From positions 186,001 through 250,000 of the forward strand of contig JAOZOU010000003.1 in assembly GCA_029933125.1 (NCBI GenBank): a stretch of 64,000 nucleotides of DNA, read 5' to 3'. The notes below the pieces were generated by a model that saw only the letters and a program-made list of their open reading frames with translations, made no database searches and was not told where the DNA came from. Below are positions 34,404-43,359 of this stretch, piece by piece; the first letter of the stretch is position 1; each line of letters starts with the position of its first letter. Position numbers and translations under genes: made by a program. The DNA is from a bacterium (lineage in GTDB: Bacteria > Arandabacterota > Arandabacteria > Arandabacterales > Arandabacteraceae).

Positions 34404-35516
34404 ATGAAAAAGGATCTGCTTAAGAAGACAAGAAGAGACCTCCTTGACCTTGCAAGGAAGCTTGGTGTCACAGGTCGTTCTAAGATGAAAAAGGCAGACC
34501 TGGCAGCTGCGATCGCAAAGGCGATGCGGAAGCCAAAGAAGGCTGGCAAGAAGATGGTGACTAGCAAAACGCCTGGCAAGCAACGTAAGGCTCGTGTACC
34601 TGTGAGGCAGACTACTCTGGTCAGGCGCAGCTGGCGGGAACAACAGGCCGTTGTGCAGCATGCCAAGTATGAGGTAAAGGTTGGCAAACTACCGCATGAG
34701 GTAAGAAAGGCTGCCGAGGCTCTTGAGCTTCCGAGCGCATATGGCGAAACGAGAATCGTGCTACTCGTCCGCGACCCTTACTGGGTTCATGTCTACTGGG
34801 AGGTTTCACGCGACGATCTGCTGAAAGCCAAGCAAAGCCTCAGGGAGGAGTGGCCGAAGGCGAAATCTGTTCTAAGGGTTTATGATGTTACAGATGTAGA
34901 TTTCGACGGTACCAATGCAAACTCTTACTTTGACATTGAGATCTCAGGTGGTGCAACAAATTGGTACATAAACACTGGAGTGCCCAACAGAACCTATTGT
35001 GTGGACATAGGTCTAAAAACACCCACTGGCAGATTCCTACCCCTTGCGAGGTCAAACAGGGCGACCACACCTCGGGACGCACCATCAGAGGTAACTGATG
35101 TGGAGTGGATGGTACCCGATTGGGAATTCGAACGTATATATGCTCTCTCAGGAGGCTTGCAATACGGAATGGGTTCAGCTGAGCTCGTTCAGCTGGTGCA
35201 GAAGGCGCTCGGGGGAGAGGTCAGCTCAGGAGCACCGGCAAGCTTTGGGGTATCAAGTATCGTCGGTGAACGCCGAGGGCGTGGATTCTGGTTCAGACTC
35301 GGAACGGAACTCATTGTATATGGTGCGACGCAACCCGATGCGAAGGTTACCTTGCAAGGTAGGCCTGTGCATCTGAGACAGGATGGGACATTTACGGCGA
35401 GATTCGAACTCCCTGATGGTAAGCAGGTTATCCCTGCAATTGCTGAATCTGCAGATGGTTCTGAGAGAATTGAGATCACGCCGACTGTGACAAAGAAGAC
35501 ACGGCGCAAGGGTTAG
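34404..35516 (+). CDS. DUF4912 protein with SAP/Rho-N-like lysine-rich N-terminus
   Basis: A 370-residue protein in three parts. Residues 1-40 (LLKKTRRDLLDLARKLGVTG and on to AAAIAKAM) look like a SAP or Rho-N-terminal helix-extended-helix, a DNA or RNA binding motif. Residues 40-80 are a Lys/Arg-rich linker. The rest is the DUF4912 domain, with YGETRIVLLVRDPYWVHVYWE (residues about 126-146; split in the sequence by no gap), YFDIEISGGATNWYI and the C-terminal GTELIVYGATQPDA part. DUF4912 has been noted beside GH57 branching enzymes, as here, and may bind glycan. ATG 34404 follows CTGGAGGG; the open ATG 34356 overlaps the promoter -10. It is followed 18 bases later by the GH57 gene. Confidence 0.85.
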   Translation: MKKDLLKKTRRDLLDLARKLGVTGRSKMKKADLAAAIAKAMRKPKKAGKKMVTSKTPGKQRKARVPVRQTTLVRRSWREQQAVVQHAKYEVKVGKLPHEVRKAAEALELPSAYGETRIVLLVRDPYWVHVYWEVSRDDLLKAKQSLREEWPKAKSVLRVYDVTDVDFDGTNANSYFDIEISGGATNWYINTGVPNRTYCVDIGLKTPTGRFLPLARSNRATTPRDAPSEVTDVEWMVPDWEFERIYALSGGLQYGMGSAELVQLVQKALGGEVSSGAPASFGVSSIVGERRGRGFWFRLGTELIVYGATQPDAKVTLQGRPVHLRQDGTFTARFELPDGKQVIPAIAESADGSERIEITPTVTKKTRRKG

Positions 35517-35534
35517 TACAGACTAGGTGGACAC

Positions 35535-37175
35535 TTGAAGCAAACGACCAAGGGTTATCTTGCAATAATACTCCATTCTCACCTGCCATTTGTGCGACAT
35601 CCCGAATACGAAGAATCTCTTGAGGAGGACTGGCTCTTCCAGGCCATAACGGAAACCTACATTCCCCTGCTTACAATGCTGGAGAGGCTTGAGAATGATG
35701 GTGTCCCTTATCGGATCACTATTTCCTTAAGCCCAACACTTGTTGCCATGCTCAATGATTGGCTACTTCAGGAGCGCTATGTAAAACGGCTCGAGAAGCT
35801 GAGCGAACTTGCTGCAAAGGAGGTCGAACGCACAAGGTGGGATGAGCGTTTCAATAGATTAGCCCTCATGTATCACTGGATTTTCAACACGACCAAAAGG
35901 CTTTATACCGATACTTACAAGCGTGACCTCGTTTCAGCTTTCCGCAAACTCGCAGAAGGGGGCAATGTTGAGCTCATAACGTGTGCTGCTACACACGGCT
36001 ACCTTCCGTTAATGTCGATAAACCCAAATGCGGTTCGTGCTCAAATTGAAATTGCTTGTGAATATCACGAACGCAACTTTGGGAAAAGACCTCAAGGCAT
36101 CTGGCTTCCTGAATGCGCCTATGAGCCTGGCCTTGATGCCATTCTTAAGGCTTGCGGTCTCAGGTACTTCTTCGTTGACACCCATGGCCTCCTTAATGCA
36201 ACACCAAGACCGCGCTATGGAGTATTCGCGCCGATTTACTGCCCAACAGGTGTGGCTGCTTTTGGGAGAGATATGGAGTCATCCCGGCAGGTGTGGAGTG
36301 CCCATGAGGGCTATCCTGGTGACTGGTACTATCGCGACTTTTATCGCGACATAGGCTTCGATCTCGACTATGACTATGTCAGACCATACCTTCACGGCGG
36401 CGTTTCGCGTGTCTTCACGGGTATAAAGTATTATAGAATCACAGGTCCAGGTGAAAAGCAGCCCTATGATCCTCATGCTGCTCTGCTTCGAGCTGAAGTT
36501 CATGCAGGGAATTTCATGTTCAATCGTGAGAAACAGATAGAGTTTCTGAACGATTTTCTTGGAAGGAAGCCCATTGTAGTTGCTCCCTATGATGCTGAGC
36601 TCTTCGGGCACTGGTGGTTTGAAGGGCCCCAGTGGCTCGAGCTTGTCATGCGCAAGTCAGCTTATGATCAAAAGGTCTATTCGCTTGCAACACCTTCTGA
36701 GTACCTGAAGCTCCATCCAAGGTGTCAGGTAGCAACACCTTCGCTTTCAAGCTGGGGCTGGAAGGGCTACAATGAGGTTTGGTTAGACGGCTCTAATGAC
36801 TGGCTTTACAAGCACTTACATTGGTCAGCTGATAAAATGGTTGAGATAGCCAGAATGGGGGATTGGGGTAATGCTGTGAAGGGTAGAGCTCTCAGGCAGG
36901 CAGCTCGCGAACTTCTACTTGCGCAGGCGAGTGACTGGGCTTTTATTATGAAAACAGCGACCGCAGTTGCATATGCTGTAAGAAGAACGCGTGAGCATAT
37001 TGCAAACTTCATAAGGCTATACGAAGATATAGTGCATGATTCTATTGACATAGAATGGCTCAGCAGGTTAGAAAGTAAGGATAATATTTTTCCCGAGCTA
37101 AACTATGCTGTCTATGCTGAAAGCGATAACGCGCTAGCTGGCTCAAGTGGCGGTCTGCCAGTTTCAAAGAAGTAA
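35535..37175 (+). CDS. GH57 1,4-alpha-glucan branching enzyme (DUF1957)
   Basis: A 546-residue enzyme of the GH57/DUF1957 branching type, which transfers alpha-1,4 glucan segments to form alpha-1,6 branches in glycogen. It has ILHSHLPFVRHPE at the N-terminus, ITCAATHGYLP, the nucleophile Glu193 in WLPECAYEPG and the acid Asp353 in YDAELFGHWW, which coincides with the position in the Thermus enzyme. The C-terminal DUF1957 helical part follows, with SSWGWKGYNEVWLDGSNDW. The TTG start has AGGTGG four bases upstream. It is in an operon with DUF4912, and the activase gene starts 14 bases after it, perhaps on the same transcript. Confidence 0.9.
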   Translation: MKQTTKGYLAIILHSHLPFVRHPEYEESLEEDWLFQAITETYIPLLTMLERLENDGVPYRITISLSPTLVAMLNDWLLQERYVKRLEKLSELAAKEVERTRWDERFNRLALMYHWIFNTTKRLYTDTYKRDLVSAFRKLAEGGNVELITCAATHGYLPLMSINPNAVRAQIEIACEYHERNFGKRPQGIWLPECAYEPGLDAILKACGLRYFFVDTHGLLNATPRPRYGVFAPIYCPTGVAAFGRDMESSRQVWSAHEGYPGDWYYRDFYRDIGFDLDYDYVRPYLHGGVSRVFTGIKYYRITGPGEKQPYDPHAALLRAEVHAGNFMFNREKQIEFLNDFLGRKPIVVAPYDAELFGHWWFEGPQWLELVMRKSAYDQKVYSLATPSEYLKLHPRCQVATPSLSSWGWKGYNEVWLDGSNDWLYKHLHWSADKMVEIARMGDWGNAVKGRALRQAARELLLAQASDWAFIMKTATAVAYAVRRTREHIANFIRLYEDIVHDSIDIEWLSRLESKDNIFPELNYAVYAESDNALAGSSGGLPVSKK

Positions 37176-37189
37176 GGAGGTTGAATCTG

Positions 37190-40100
37190 ATGGCGAAGGC
37201 AACTGAGCAGCTAAAAGCTGCTACCGAAGCCTCGGGCCACGGGGACAAAAAGTATGCTCTCGGGCTTGACCTTGGATCTGTAAGTCTCAATACAGTTGTC
37301 CTTTCTTTAGATGGTGAGGTAGTCGAAGAATCTTATACCCGAACCAAAGGGCTTCCGATGGAGACTACCCTCAGCGTGCTCGAGGATCTCTTTGGTCGCT
37401 ATTCACCTGACTCATTTAAGGTCATAGGTGTTACAGGATCGGGTGGCAAGATTCTGGCTTCACTCCTCGATGGCTACTTTGTCAATGAGATAATCTCCCA
37501 GGCCAAGGCAATGGAGAGGCTTCATCCCGATGTCAAAAGCGTCATTGAGATTGGTGGAGAGGATTCGAAGCTAATTCTCCTGGAATTTGATGAGGAGCTT
37601 GGGGCGACCATCATCAGGGATTTTGCCATGAACACCATCTGCGCAGCTGGTACAGGTTCATTTCTTGATCAGCAGGCGAGCAGGCTCAAGGTGACTATAG
37701 AAGAATTTGGTGAGATGGCTCTCAGGAGCAAGAATCCACCGAGGATTGCCGGTCGCTGCAGTGTCTTTGCAAAGACTGACATGATTCACCTCCAGCAGCA
37801 AGCAACACCAGACTATGACATCGTTGCAGGGTTGTGCTTTGCTATGGCTAGAAACTTCAAGAGCAACATTGCCAAAGGCAAGGAGTTTACCAAGCCTATA
37901 TCCTTCCAGGGAGGGGTCGCTGCAAATAAGGGAATGGTCAGAGCTTTTGAAGAAGTACTCGAACTTAGATCTGGAGAGCTCATCGTACCCAAGTATTTTG
38001 CATCTATGGGTGCGATTGGTGCTGCTCTTACTGCTTTGGCCAAGGAAGCATCACTTGAGCACCCCATCTCACTTGAGAAGCTAAGAGCCCATATAGCTAG
38101 ACACGAGGCTCTTGAGGAAGGGCTTGAGAAACTCGAGCTCGAGGAGACTCGGCGCTACAAGTATCGCAAGAAGAAGAGAGTATATAGACCTGAAGTTACC
38201 TCCGGGAAGATACCTGCATACTTGGGAATAGATGTGGGTTCACTGAGCACCAATGTTGTTGTGATTGACGAGAACAAGCGAGTGCTTGCCAGAAGGTATC
38301 TCATGACAGCTGGGCGCCCTATCGAGGCGGTCAGGCAGGGACTTGAGGAAATTGGAGACGAGATTGGTGATCTTGTTGAAATCAAAGGAGTTTGTACAAC
38401 AGGTTCAGGGAGATATCTCACAGGGGATTTTGTGGGAGCCGATGTTGTTCGCAATGAAATAACCTGTCAGGCCAGGGGAGCTGTCGCCTTTGATCCCACC
38501 GTTGATACCATATTCGAGATTGGTGGCCAAGATTCGAAGTATATCAGCCTCGAGAATGGGGCGGTTGTCGATTTCGAGATGAATAAGGTTTGTGCTGCTG
38601 GCACTGGTTCCTTCCTTGAGGAGCAGGCAGAGAAGCTAGGTATAAACATAAAGGAGGAGTTTGGCGAGATAGCCTTGAAAGCCTCCAATCCTGTTCGATT
38701 GGGCGAACGCTGCACAGTCTTTATGGAATCTGATTTAGTTCACCATCAGCAAAAGGGTGCTGAGAGAGACGACCTGGTAGCGGGGTTAAGCTACTCGATT
38801 GTCTATAACTACCTGAACAGGGTGGTGCAGGGAAAACGCATTGGTAAGAATATCTTTTTCCAGGGAGGACCAGCAGCAAACGATGGTGTAGTCGCTGCAT
38901 TTGAGAAGGTGCTCGGGAAAAAGGTGACAGTCCCTGAGCATCATGATGTCACGGGCGCCATAGGTGCTGCGATAATTGCCCTCGAGAGCAGTGACGGGAA
39001 AACAAATTTCAAGGGATTTGACCTGAGCAAGAAGAAGTATGAGATAACAAGTTTTGAATGCACAGATTGTCCGAACATGTGTGAGATAAGGAAAGTTGTT
39101 GTCGAGGGAGAGGAGCCACTTTACTACGGGTCAAGGTGCGAAAAGTATGAACGCCGCAGACATCGGTCCAAGGGTGAGCACCTTCCTGATCTCTTTGCAG
39201 AAAGGGAGAAGTTGCTCACCAGACTCTATGTTGAGCCAGGCGAGAATGTGAAGTTCGACTCAGTAAAGGTCGGTATCCCAAGGATGCTTCTTTTCCATGA
39301 GCTCTACCCACTCTGGCATGCCTTCTTCAAACATCTTGGGGTCGAAATCGTGCTCTCAGATAGAACCAACAAGCGTATCATTCACGCCGGTATTGAATAT
39401 GTTCCTGCGGAAACCTGTTTCCCCGTGAAGGTTGCCCATGGTCACATCGCCAACCTTCTCGAGAAGGATATCGATTACATCTTCCTGCCGAGCATAATCA
39501 ACCTCAAGCAACGAAATCCCTTCATCGAACAGAGCTTTGCGTGCCCGTATGCTCAGACAATTCCCTACGTCTCGAGATCGAGTTTCGACTTCGAGGCTCG
39601 GGGAGTGAAAGTTCTTAAACCATATGTCTATCTTGCCAGAGGCAGGAAGGAGATAATCAGAGGCTTACGTGAAGTTGGTAAAAGTCTCGGAAGATCTCCT
39701 AAGGATGTCGCAAGGGCAGTTGAGGCCGGACTCAAGGCCCAGGATATGTTCTATGCTGCCTGTCAGCGCCGAGGGAAGGAGATACTTGAGAATCTTGGCG
39801 AGGGTGACCGTGTCTTTGTCATTGTGAGCCGTCCATATAACGGATGCGACAATGGGGTCAACCTCGGACTACCGAAGAAGCTAAGGGATCTTGGTGCACT
39901 GGCAATGCCAATGGATTTTCTGCCACTCGATGAAGTCAATCTTTCCCGCGAATGGGAAAATATGTACTGGCGCTACGGTCAGAAGATAATGTCAGCTGCT
40001 GAGATCATTCGCAAGGATAAACGTCTCTTTGCAATATATATAACTAACTTTGGCTGTGGACCGGACAGCTTTATTTCACATTTCTTCAGAGAGGCTATGA

Positions 40101-41488
40101 GAGGCAAACCGTATCTTCAGATAGAGATTGATGAGCACAGTGCTGACGTTGGTGCCATAACAAGGTGTGAGGCTTTTCTCGACAGCATTGAACACGCTAG
40201 GGTAAAAGAGGTTAAGGAAGAGGTGGTCGTAGTTGACGATTCGGATAGACTCCAGGCTACTTCAGGTGGTGTGACACGAAAGCTTTACATCCCCAGTATG
40301 TCACCTCATGCCTATCCATTTGCTGCAGCATTCACAAGATTCGGGATCCCGGCTGAGGTTCTGCCTGAATCGGACAGCCTCACCCTTGAATATGGAAGGA
40401 GGTTTACCTCGGGTAAGGAGTGCTATCCCTGTATTGTTACCACAGGAGACATGGTCAAGAAGTGTCTTGCCCCTGACTTTGATCCTCAGCGATCGGCTTT
40501 CTTCATGCCTTCGGGTACTGGACCTTGCCGCTTCGGTCAGTACAACAGGCTTCAGCGTCTTGTGCTCAAGGAGCTCGGATTTGAGAATGTACCAGTGATA
40601 TCGCCTAACCAAGGGCGTCAATTCTACGATGAGATTGGCAAGGTTGCGCCTGGCTTTGATCGTGTCGCATGGCGAGGACTCCTGGCTGTTGACTTCCTAG
40701 AAAGGATGACCCGTGAAAGAAGACCTTATGAGAAGGTCAAGGGTGAGTGTGAGAAACTCTTCTGGGAAGGTGTGAACGCGATCTGTGAAGCCATTCTCAA
40801 TGACCGAGATATTTTTGAGGTGCTTGAGCAATGGAAGCAGAAGATGCTTGCGGTTGAGATTGAAGAGGATGACACCAAACCTCTGATAGGCATAGTCGGT
40901 GAGGTTTTCGTGCGCTGTAACCGCTTCAGTAATGACAATATCGTTGCTGAGGTCGAGCGCCTGGGTGGGGAGGCATGGCTACCTCCATTTACTGAATGGA
41001 TTCTATATACCAATTTTACTCGGAAGCGAGGAAATCTCAGGTCACGCGATTTTAAATCCTACTTCATTACATTCCTCAAGGATAAAATCCAAAAGCGAGA
41101 TGAGCATAAGATGAAAGAGATTTTCCGCGGAGCCATCAAGAAACTCGACGAACCTACTACAGAGCAAGTTCTTGAACTGGCTCGTCCCTATATCCACGAT
41201 AGCTTTGAGGGTGAGGCTGTGTTGAGCATAGGTAAGGCGATTGATTTCATTCGGCACGGTGCAAGTGGGATCATAAACGTTATGCCCTTCACCTGTATGC
41301 CTGGAACTGTTGTAACCGGAGTGATGAAGCGTGTACGCCTAGACTTTGACAACATTCCCTTCCTCACCATGGCTTATGATGGCCTGGAGCAATCCAACAC
41401 CCTGACACGTCTTGAGGCTTTCATGCATCAGGCGAGCCAGTATGCCAGCCGGGCAAAGGCGAAGCAAACCCTTAGTGTTGGAATCTAG
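37190..41488 (+). CDS. Giant tandem 2-hydroxyacyl-CoA dehydratase activase with HgdB-like C-terminus
   Basis: A 1432-residue multidomain protein. Two complete ASKHA-fold activase domains (about 20-285 and 345-610) each have LGLDLGS or LGIDVGS at the start, EIGGEDSK or EIGGQDSK, the cluster-bearing CAAGTGSFL and a second Cys in GRCSVF or ERCTVF. In characterised activases such as HgdC a homodimer holds one [4Fe-4S] between subunits; here both halves lie in one chain. The C-terminal 780 residues contain a Cys segment (FECTDCPNMCEI), a DUF2229-like region and an HgdB/BcrC-like part with FGCGPDSFISHF and GPCRFGQY. ATG 37190 has AAGGAGG nine bases upstream. Its substrate is unknown, and no separate dehydratase subunit lies nearby. 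Confidence 0.9.
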   Translation: MAKATEQLKAATEASGHGDKKYALGLDLGSVSLNTVVLSLDGEVVEESYTRTKGLPMETTLSVLEDLFGRYSPDSFKVIGVTGSGGKILASLLDGYFVNEIISQAKAMERLHPDVKSVIEIGGEDSKLILLEFDEELGATIIRDFAMNTICAAGTGSFLDQQASRLKVTIEEFGEMALRSKNPPRIAGRCSVFAKTDMIHLQQQATPDYDIVAGLCFAMARNFKSNIAKGKEFTKPISFQGGVAANKGMVRAFEEVLELRSGELIVPKYFASMGAIGAALTALAKEASLEHPISLEKLRAHIARHEALEEGLEKLELEETRRYKYRKKKRVYRPEVTSGKIPAYLGIDVGSLSTNVVVIDENKRVLARRYLMTAGRPIEAVRQGLEEIGDEIGDLVEIKGVCTTGSGRYLTGDFVGADVVRNEITCQARGAVAFDPTVDTIFEIGGQDSKYISLENGAVVDFEMNKVCAAGTGSFLEEQAEKLGINIKEEFGEIALKASNPVRLGERCTVFMESDLVHHQQKGAERDDLVAGLSYSIVYNYLNRVVQGKRIGKNIFFQGGPAANDGVVAAFEKVLGKKVTVPEHHDVTGAIGAAIIALESSDGKTNFKGFDLSKKKYEITSFECTDCPNMCEIRKVVVEGEEPLYYGSRCEKYERRRHRSKGEHLPDLFAEREKLLTRLYVEPGENVKFDSVKVGIPRMLLFHELYPLWHAFFKHLGVEIVLSDRTNKRIIHAGIEYVPAETCFPVKVAHGHIANLLEKDIDYIFLPSIINLKQRNPFIEQSFACPYAQTIPYVSRSSFDFEARGVKVLKPYVYLARGRKEIIRGLREVGKSLGRSPKDVARAVEAGLKAQDMFYAACQRRGKEILENLGEGDRVFVIVSRPYNGCDNGVNLGLPKKLRDLGALAMPMDFLPLDEVNLSREWENMYWRYGQKIMSAAEIIRKDKRLFAIYITNFGCGPDSFISHFFREAMRGKPYLQIEIDEHSADVGAITRCEAFLDSIEHARVKEVKEEVVVVDDSDRLQATSGGVTRKLYIPSMSPHAYPFAAAFTRFGIPAEVLPESDSLTLEYGRRFTSGKECYPCIVTTGDMVKKCLAPDFDPQRSAFFMPSGTGPCRFGQYNRLQRLVLKELGFENVPVISPNQGRQFYDEIGKVAPGFDRVAWRGLLAVDFLERMTRERRPYEKVKGECEKLFWEGVNAICEAILNDRDIFEVLEQWKQKMLAVEIEEDDTKPLIGIVGEVFVRCNRFSNDNIVAEVERLGGEAWLPPFTEWILYTNFTRKRGNLRSRDFKSYFITFLKDKIQKRDEHKMKEIFRGAIKKLDEPTTEQVLELARPYIHDSFEGEAVLSIGKAIDFIRHGASGIINVMPFTCMPGTVVTGVMKRVRLDFDNIPFLTMAYDGLEQSNTLTRLEAFMHQASQYASRAKAKQTLSVGI

Positions 41489-41508
41489 TGCCTGAGTCTC
41501 GGTTTTTC

Positions 41509-43017
41509 CTATCTGAACAGGAACATCTTTCGGGTCTGGGATGAGTTGAGAGCATCAAGCGTATAGAAGTAGATGCCGCTTGGGACGGGATTACCCGTTA
41601 AGTCGCGACCGTTCCAGACAACCGAGTGACGTCCCTGGCTCACAGGATTTTCAACCAGAATGTTGACGAGCCTACCTGTCACGTCATAAATCGCAAGTCT
41701 GATATGGCAGTCAGCTGGAAGCCAATAGGGAATTGCCGTACTCGAACCAAAGGGATTGGGGTTGTTCTGGTAAAGGAGAGGCCTCTGAGTGAGGTTCGCT
41801 ACCAGAGCGCCACCAGCAAAAATGGAATCGCTTGTTTCCGCGTTTGCTTCAGGGTCGTATGTCCAGCCCGACTTGGCAATGTTATCGACATGGAATACAA
41901 ACCAGCCATTTGGGTTATTGACCTTATCCGATGAGATGCTGGCTATACCATCGCCAGCGGTCACAACTGCATCGTCATCACTTGTAAGACCGCTCCAGTG
42001 ACCTGTCACTGTTGCATCAGCGATCGGCAAATCATTAGCGTCAACAACCTTTACATCAGCTATAGCCCAGGTGCGCTTGCCCTTAGTACTCAGTGACATG
42101 TCTATACTTGCAATGTGAAGGTTTCCACCGCCGCCCATTGGATAATAATCGTTGTTAACCGTGAAGTAGGTTGAGCCATCGGTAAGAACAACAATCTCAC
42201 CGTCAACGATCCTGCCACGGCTGTCTTCAGTTTGATAGACTGTGCTGGTTGCCTTGAGCCTTCTCACGACAGTCTTTGAAGGATGACCGTAGGAGTTCTT
42301 TCCTACTGATATGATTGAAACCTCAGGATCAAGGGTGTCAACGAAGTACTGATTGCTGCTATAGATACTTCCGTGATGGTCAACACGATAGACCTCCACA
42401 TCACCAACCTCTGGGGCAACCGATGTCTCTATGTCAGCGTATCCACCATCGTTTGAACCCGACAGGTCACCGGCAACGAAGTAGTCAAAACTACCATATG
42501 TGACTTTAAGAGCTACGCACAAGTCATTCTCGTCCGAAGCTCCGGCAACGCCATTACCATTGACGGCTACGCATTTGACCTTGACGCCTCCGCCGAGGTC
42601 GATCACCTGGCCGTCGTATATGGTTGTGCGCTTTGATCCAACTGCTGCAACGTAGTCTTGATATGTCTGGCTTGAATAGGATTCACCTCTGTCGTAGGCG
42701 GCCACTTCAACAGGAACGCCACCATTTATTACCTCATCGAGGCCCCCAATGTGGTCAGCATGGTAGTGGGAGGCAACCATATAAGTCAGGGATGATACGC
42801 CTACTGAAGCGAGATAGTCGACTATGTAGGGTCCTTTTCCGTTGTCTCCTCCATCAAAGAGAAGAGTCTGACCTGTGGGGGAGATAAGTAATGTGCAATC
42901 ACCCTGGCCAACATCAAGATGGTGTATTTCGAGATCAGGCTCCGGGGTAAGACCAGCCAGAGAGACTGTTACCGAAAGGCAAACGAATGCAATGGCAATC
43001 AACAGTTTCCTCTCCAT
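41509..43017 (-). CDS. Secreted ComEC-like metallo-beta-lactamase protein with C-terminal sorting domain
   Basis: A 502-residue exported protein. A signal peptide (1-21) is followed by a metallo-beta-lactamase domain (about 28-280) of the ComEC/Rec2 C-terminal type: HHLDVGQGDCTLL, the metal motif HYHADHIGG, VAGDLSG and VDHHGS. Residues 300-410 are beta-rich with an Ig-like part. The last 85 residues (YQNNPNPFGSSTAIPY, then YDVTGRLV, GRHSVVWNGRD and GIYFYTL) are a FlgD-Ig/type-IX-like sorting domain. It is thus a secreted nuclease- or phosphodiesterase-like enzyme, separate from the membrane ComEC at 53107. AAAGGAGGTCTG lies before the ATG. It converges with the activase gene with 20 bases between stops. 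Confidence 0.85.
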   Translation of the reverse strand: MERKLLIAIAFVCLSVTVSLAGLTPEPDLEIHHLDVGQGDCTLLISPTGQTLLFDGGDNGKGPYIVDYLASVGVSSLTYMVASHYHADHIGGLDEVINGGVPVEVAAYDRGESYSSQTYQDYVAAVGSKRTTIYDGQVIDLGGGVKVKCVAVNGNGVAGASDENDLCVALKVTYGSFDYFVAGDLSGSNDGGYADIETSVAPEVGDVEVYRVDHHGSIYSSNQYFVDTLDPEVSIISVGKNSYGHPSKTVVRRLKATSTVYQTEDSRGRIVDGEIVVLTDGSTYFTVNNDYYPMGGGGNLHIASIDMSLSTKGKRTWAIADVKVVDANDLPIADATVTGHWSGLTSDDDAVVTAGDGIASISSDKVNNPNGWFVFHVDNIAKSGWTYDPEANAETSDSIFAGGALVANLTQRPLLYQNNPNPFGSSTAIPYWLPADCHIRLAIYDVTGRLVNILVENPVSQGRHSVVWNGRDLTGNPVPSGIYFYTLDALNSSQTRKMFLFR

Positions 43018-43050
43018 GCTCAGACCTCCTTTGAATTAAGCCACAATCCA

Positions 43051-43080
43051 TTTTTATCGAATTTTGTCAATCGCTGTCAA
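43051..43080 (-). promoter_or_regulatory. Promoter of the secreted metallo-beta-lactamase gene
   Basis: On the minus strand TTGACA (complement of 43075-43080), 18 bases, TAAAAA (complement of 43051-43056). A second TTGACA overlaps at 43065-43070 but has no good -10. Confidence 0.5.
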
Positions 43081-43359
43081 GCTTAACAACCTTTTATCCA
43101 TATAGGTTCTTCGGCTCATCTACAATCGAGGTTGAGACTGGTTTTCCAAGATAGGTGCACTCCCAGAAAACCGGATTAGGAATCAAGAGATTTGCTACGG
43201 CGGCGCAATTGCAGATTGCACGAATTGTTTTCCAAATGCAATCCCGGGGTAAAACCTGAAGCCTGATTTTGGCCTAAAATGCAAGACTATCATGCATTAT
43301 TCGGTGCCCGTGCGTGGCATACGACTTGCAAGTCGCAGAGTGCGGGGAGGAGTTTGGAA
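43081..43359 (+). other. Intergenic stretch before the GalT-like gene
   Basis: About 280 bases without a supported gene. An ATG-initiated frame from 43279 joins the GalT-like gene but its first 27 codons have no family match and no ribosome site. I see no convincing promoter or terminator; several GCAATTGC-like and TGCAAT words occur near 43207-43245 without proper spacing. Confidence 0.5.

Noticed and set aside
34298-34687. N-terminal 130 codons of the minus-strand frame ending at 33869
   Set aside because: They are antisense to the DUF4912 gene; the family-like part begins at ATG 34297, which has its own ribosome site.
43279-43359. ATG-initiated extension of the GalT-like gene
   Set aside because: No ribosome site and no family match in the added residues; TTG 43354/43360 follows GGGGAGGAG and gives the family start.
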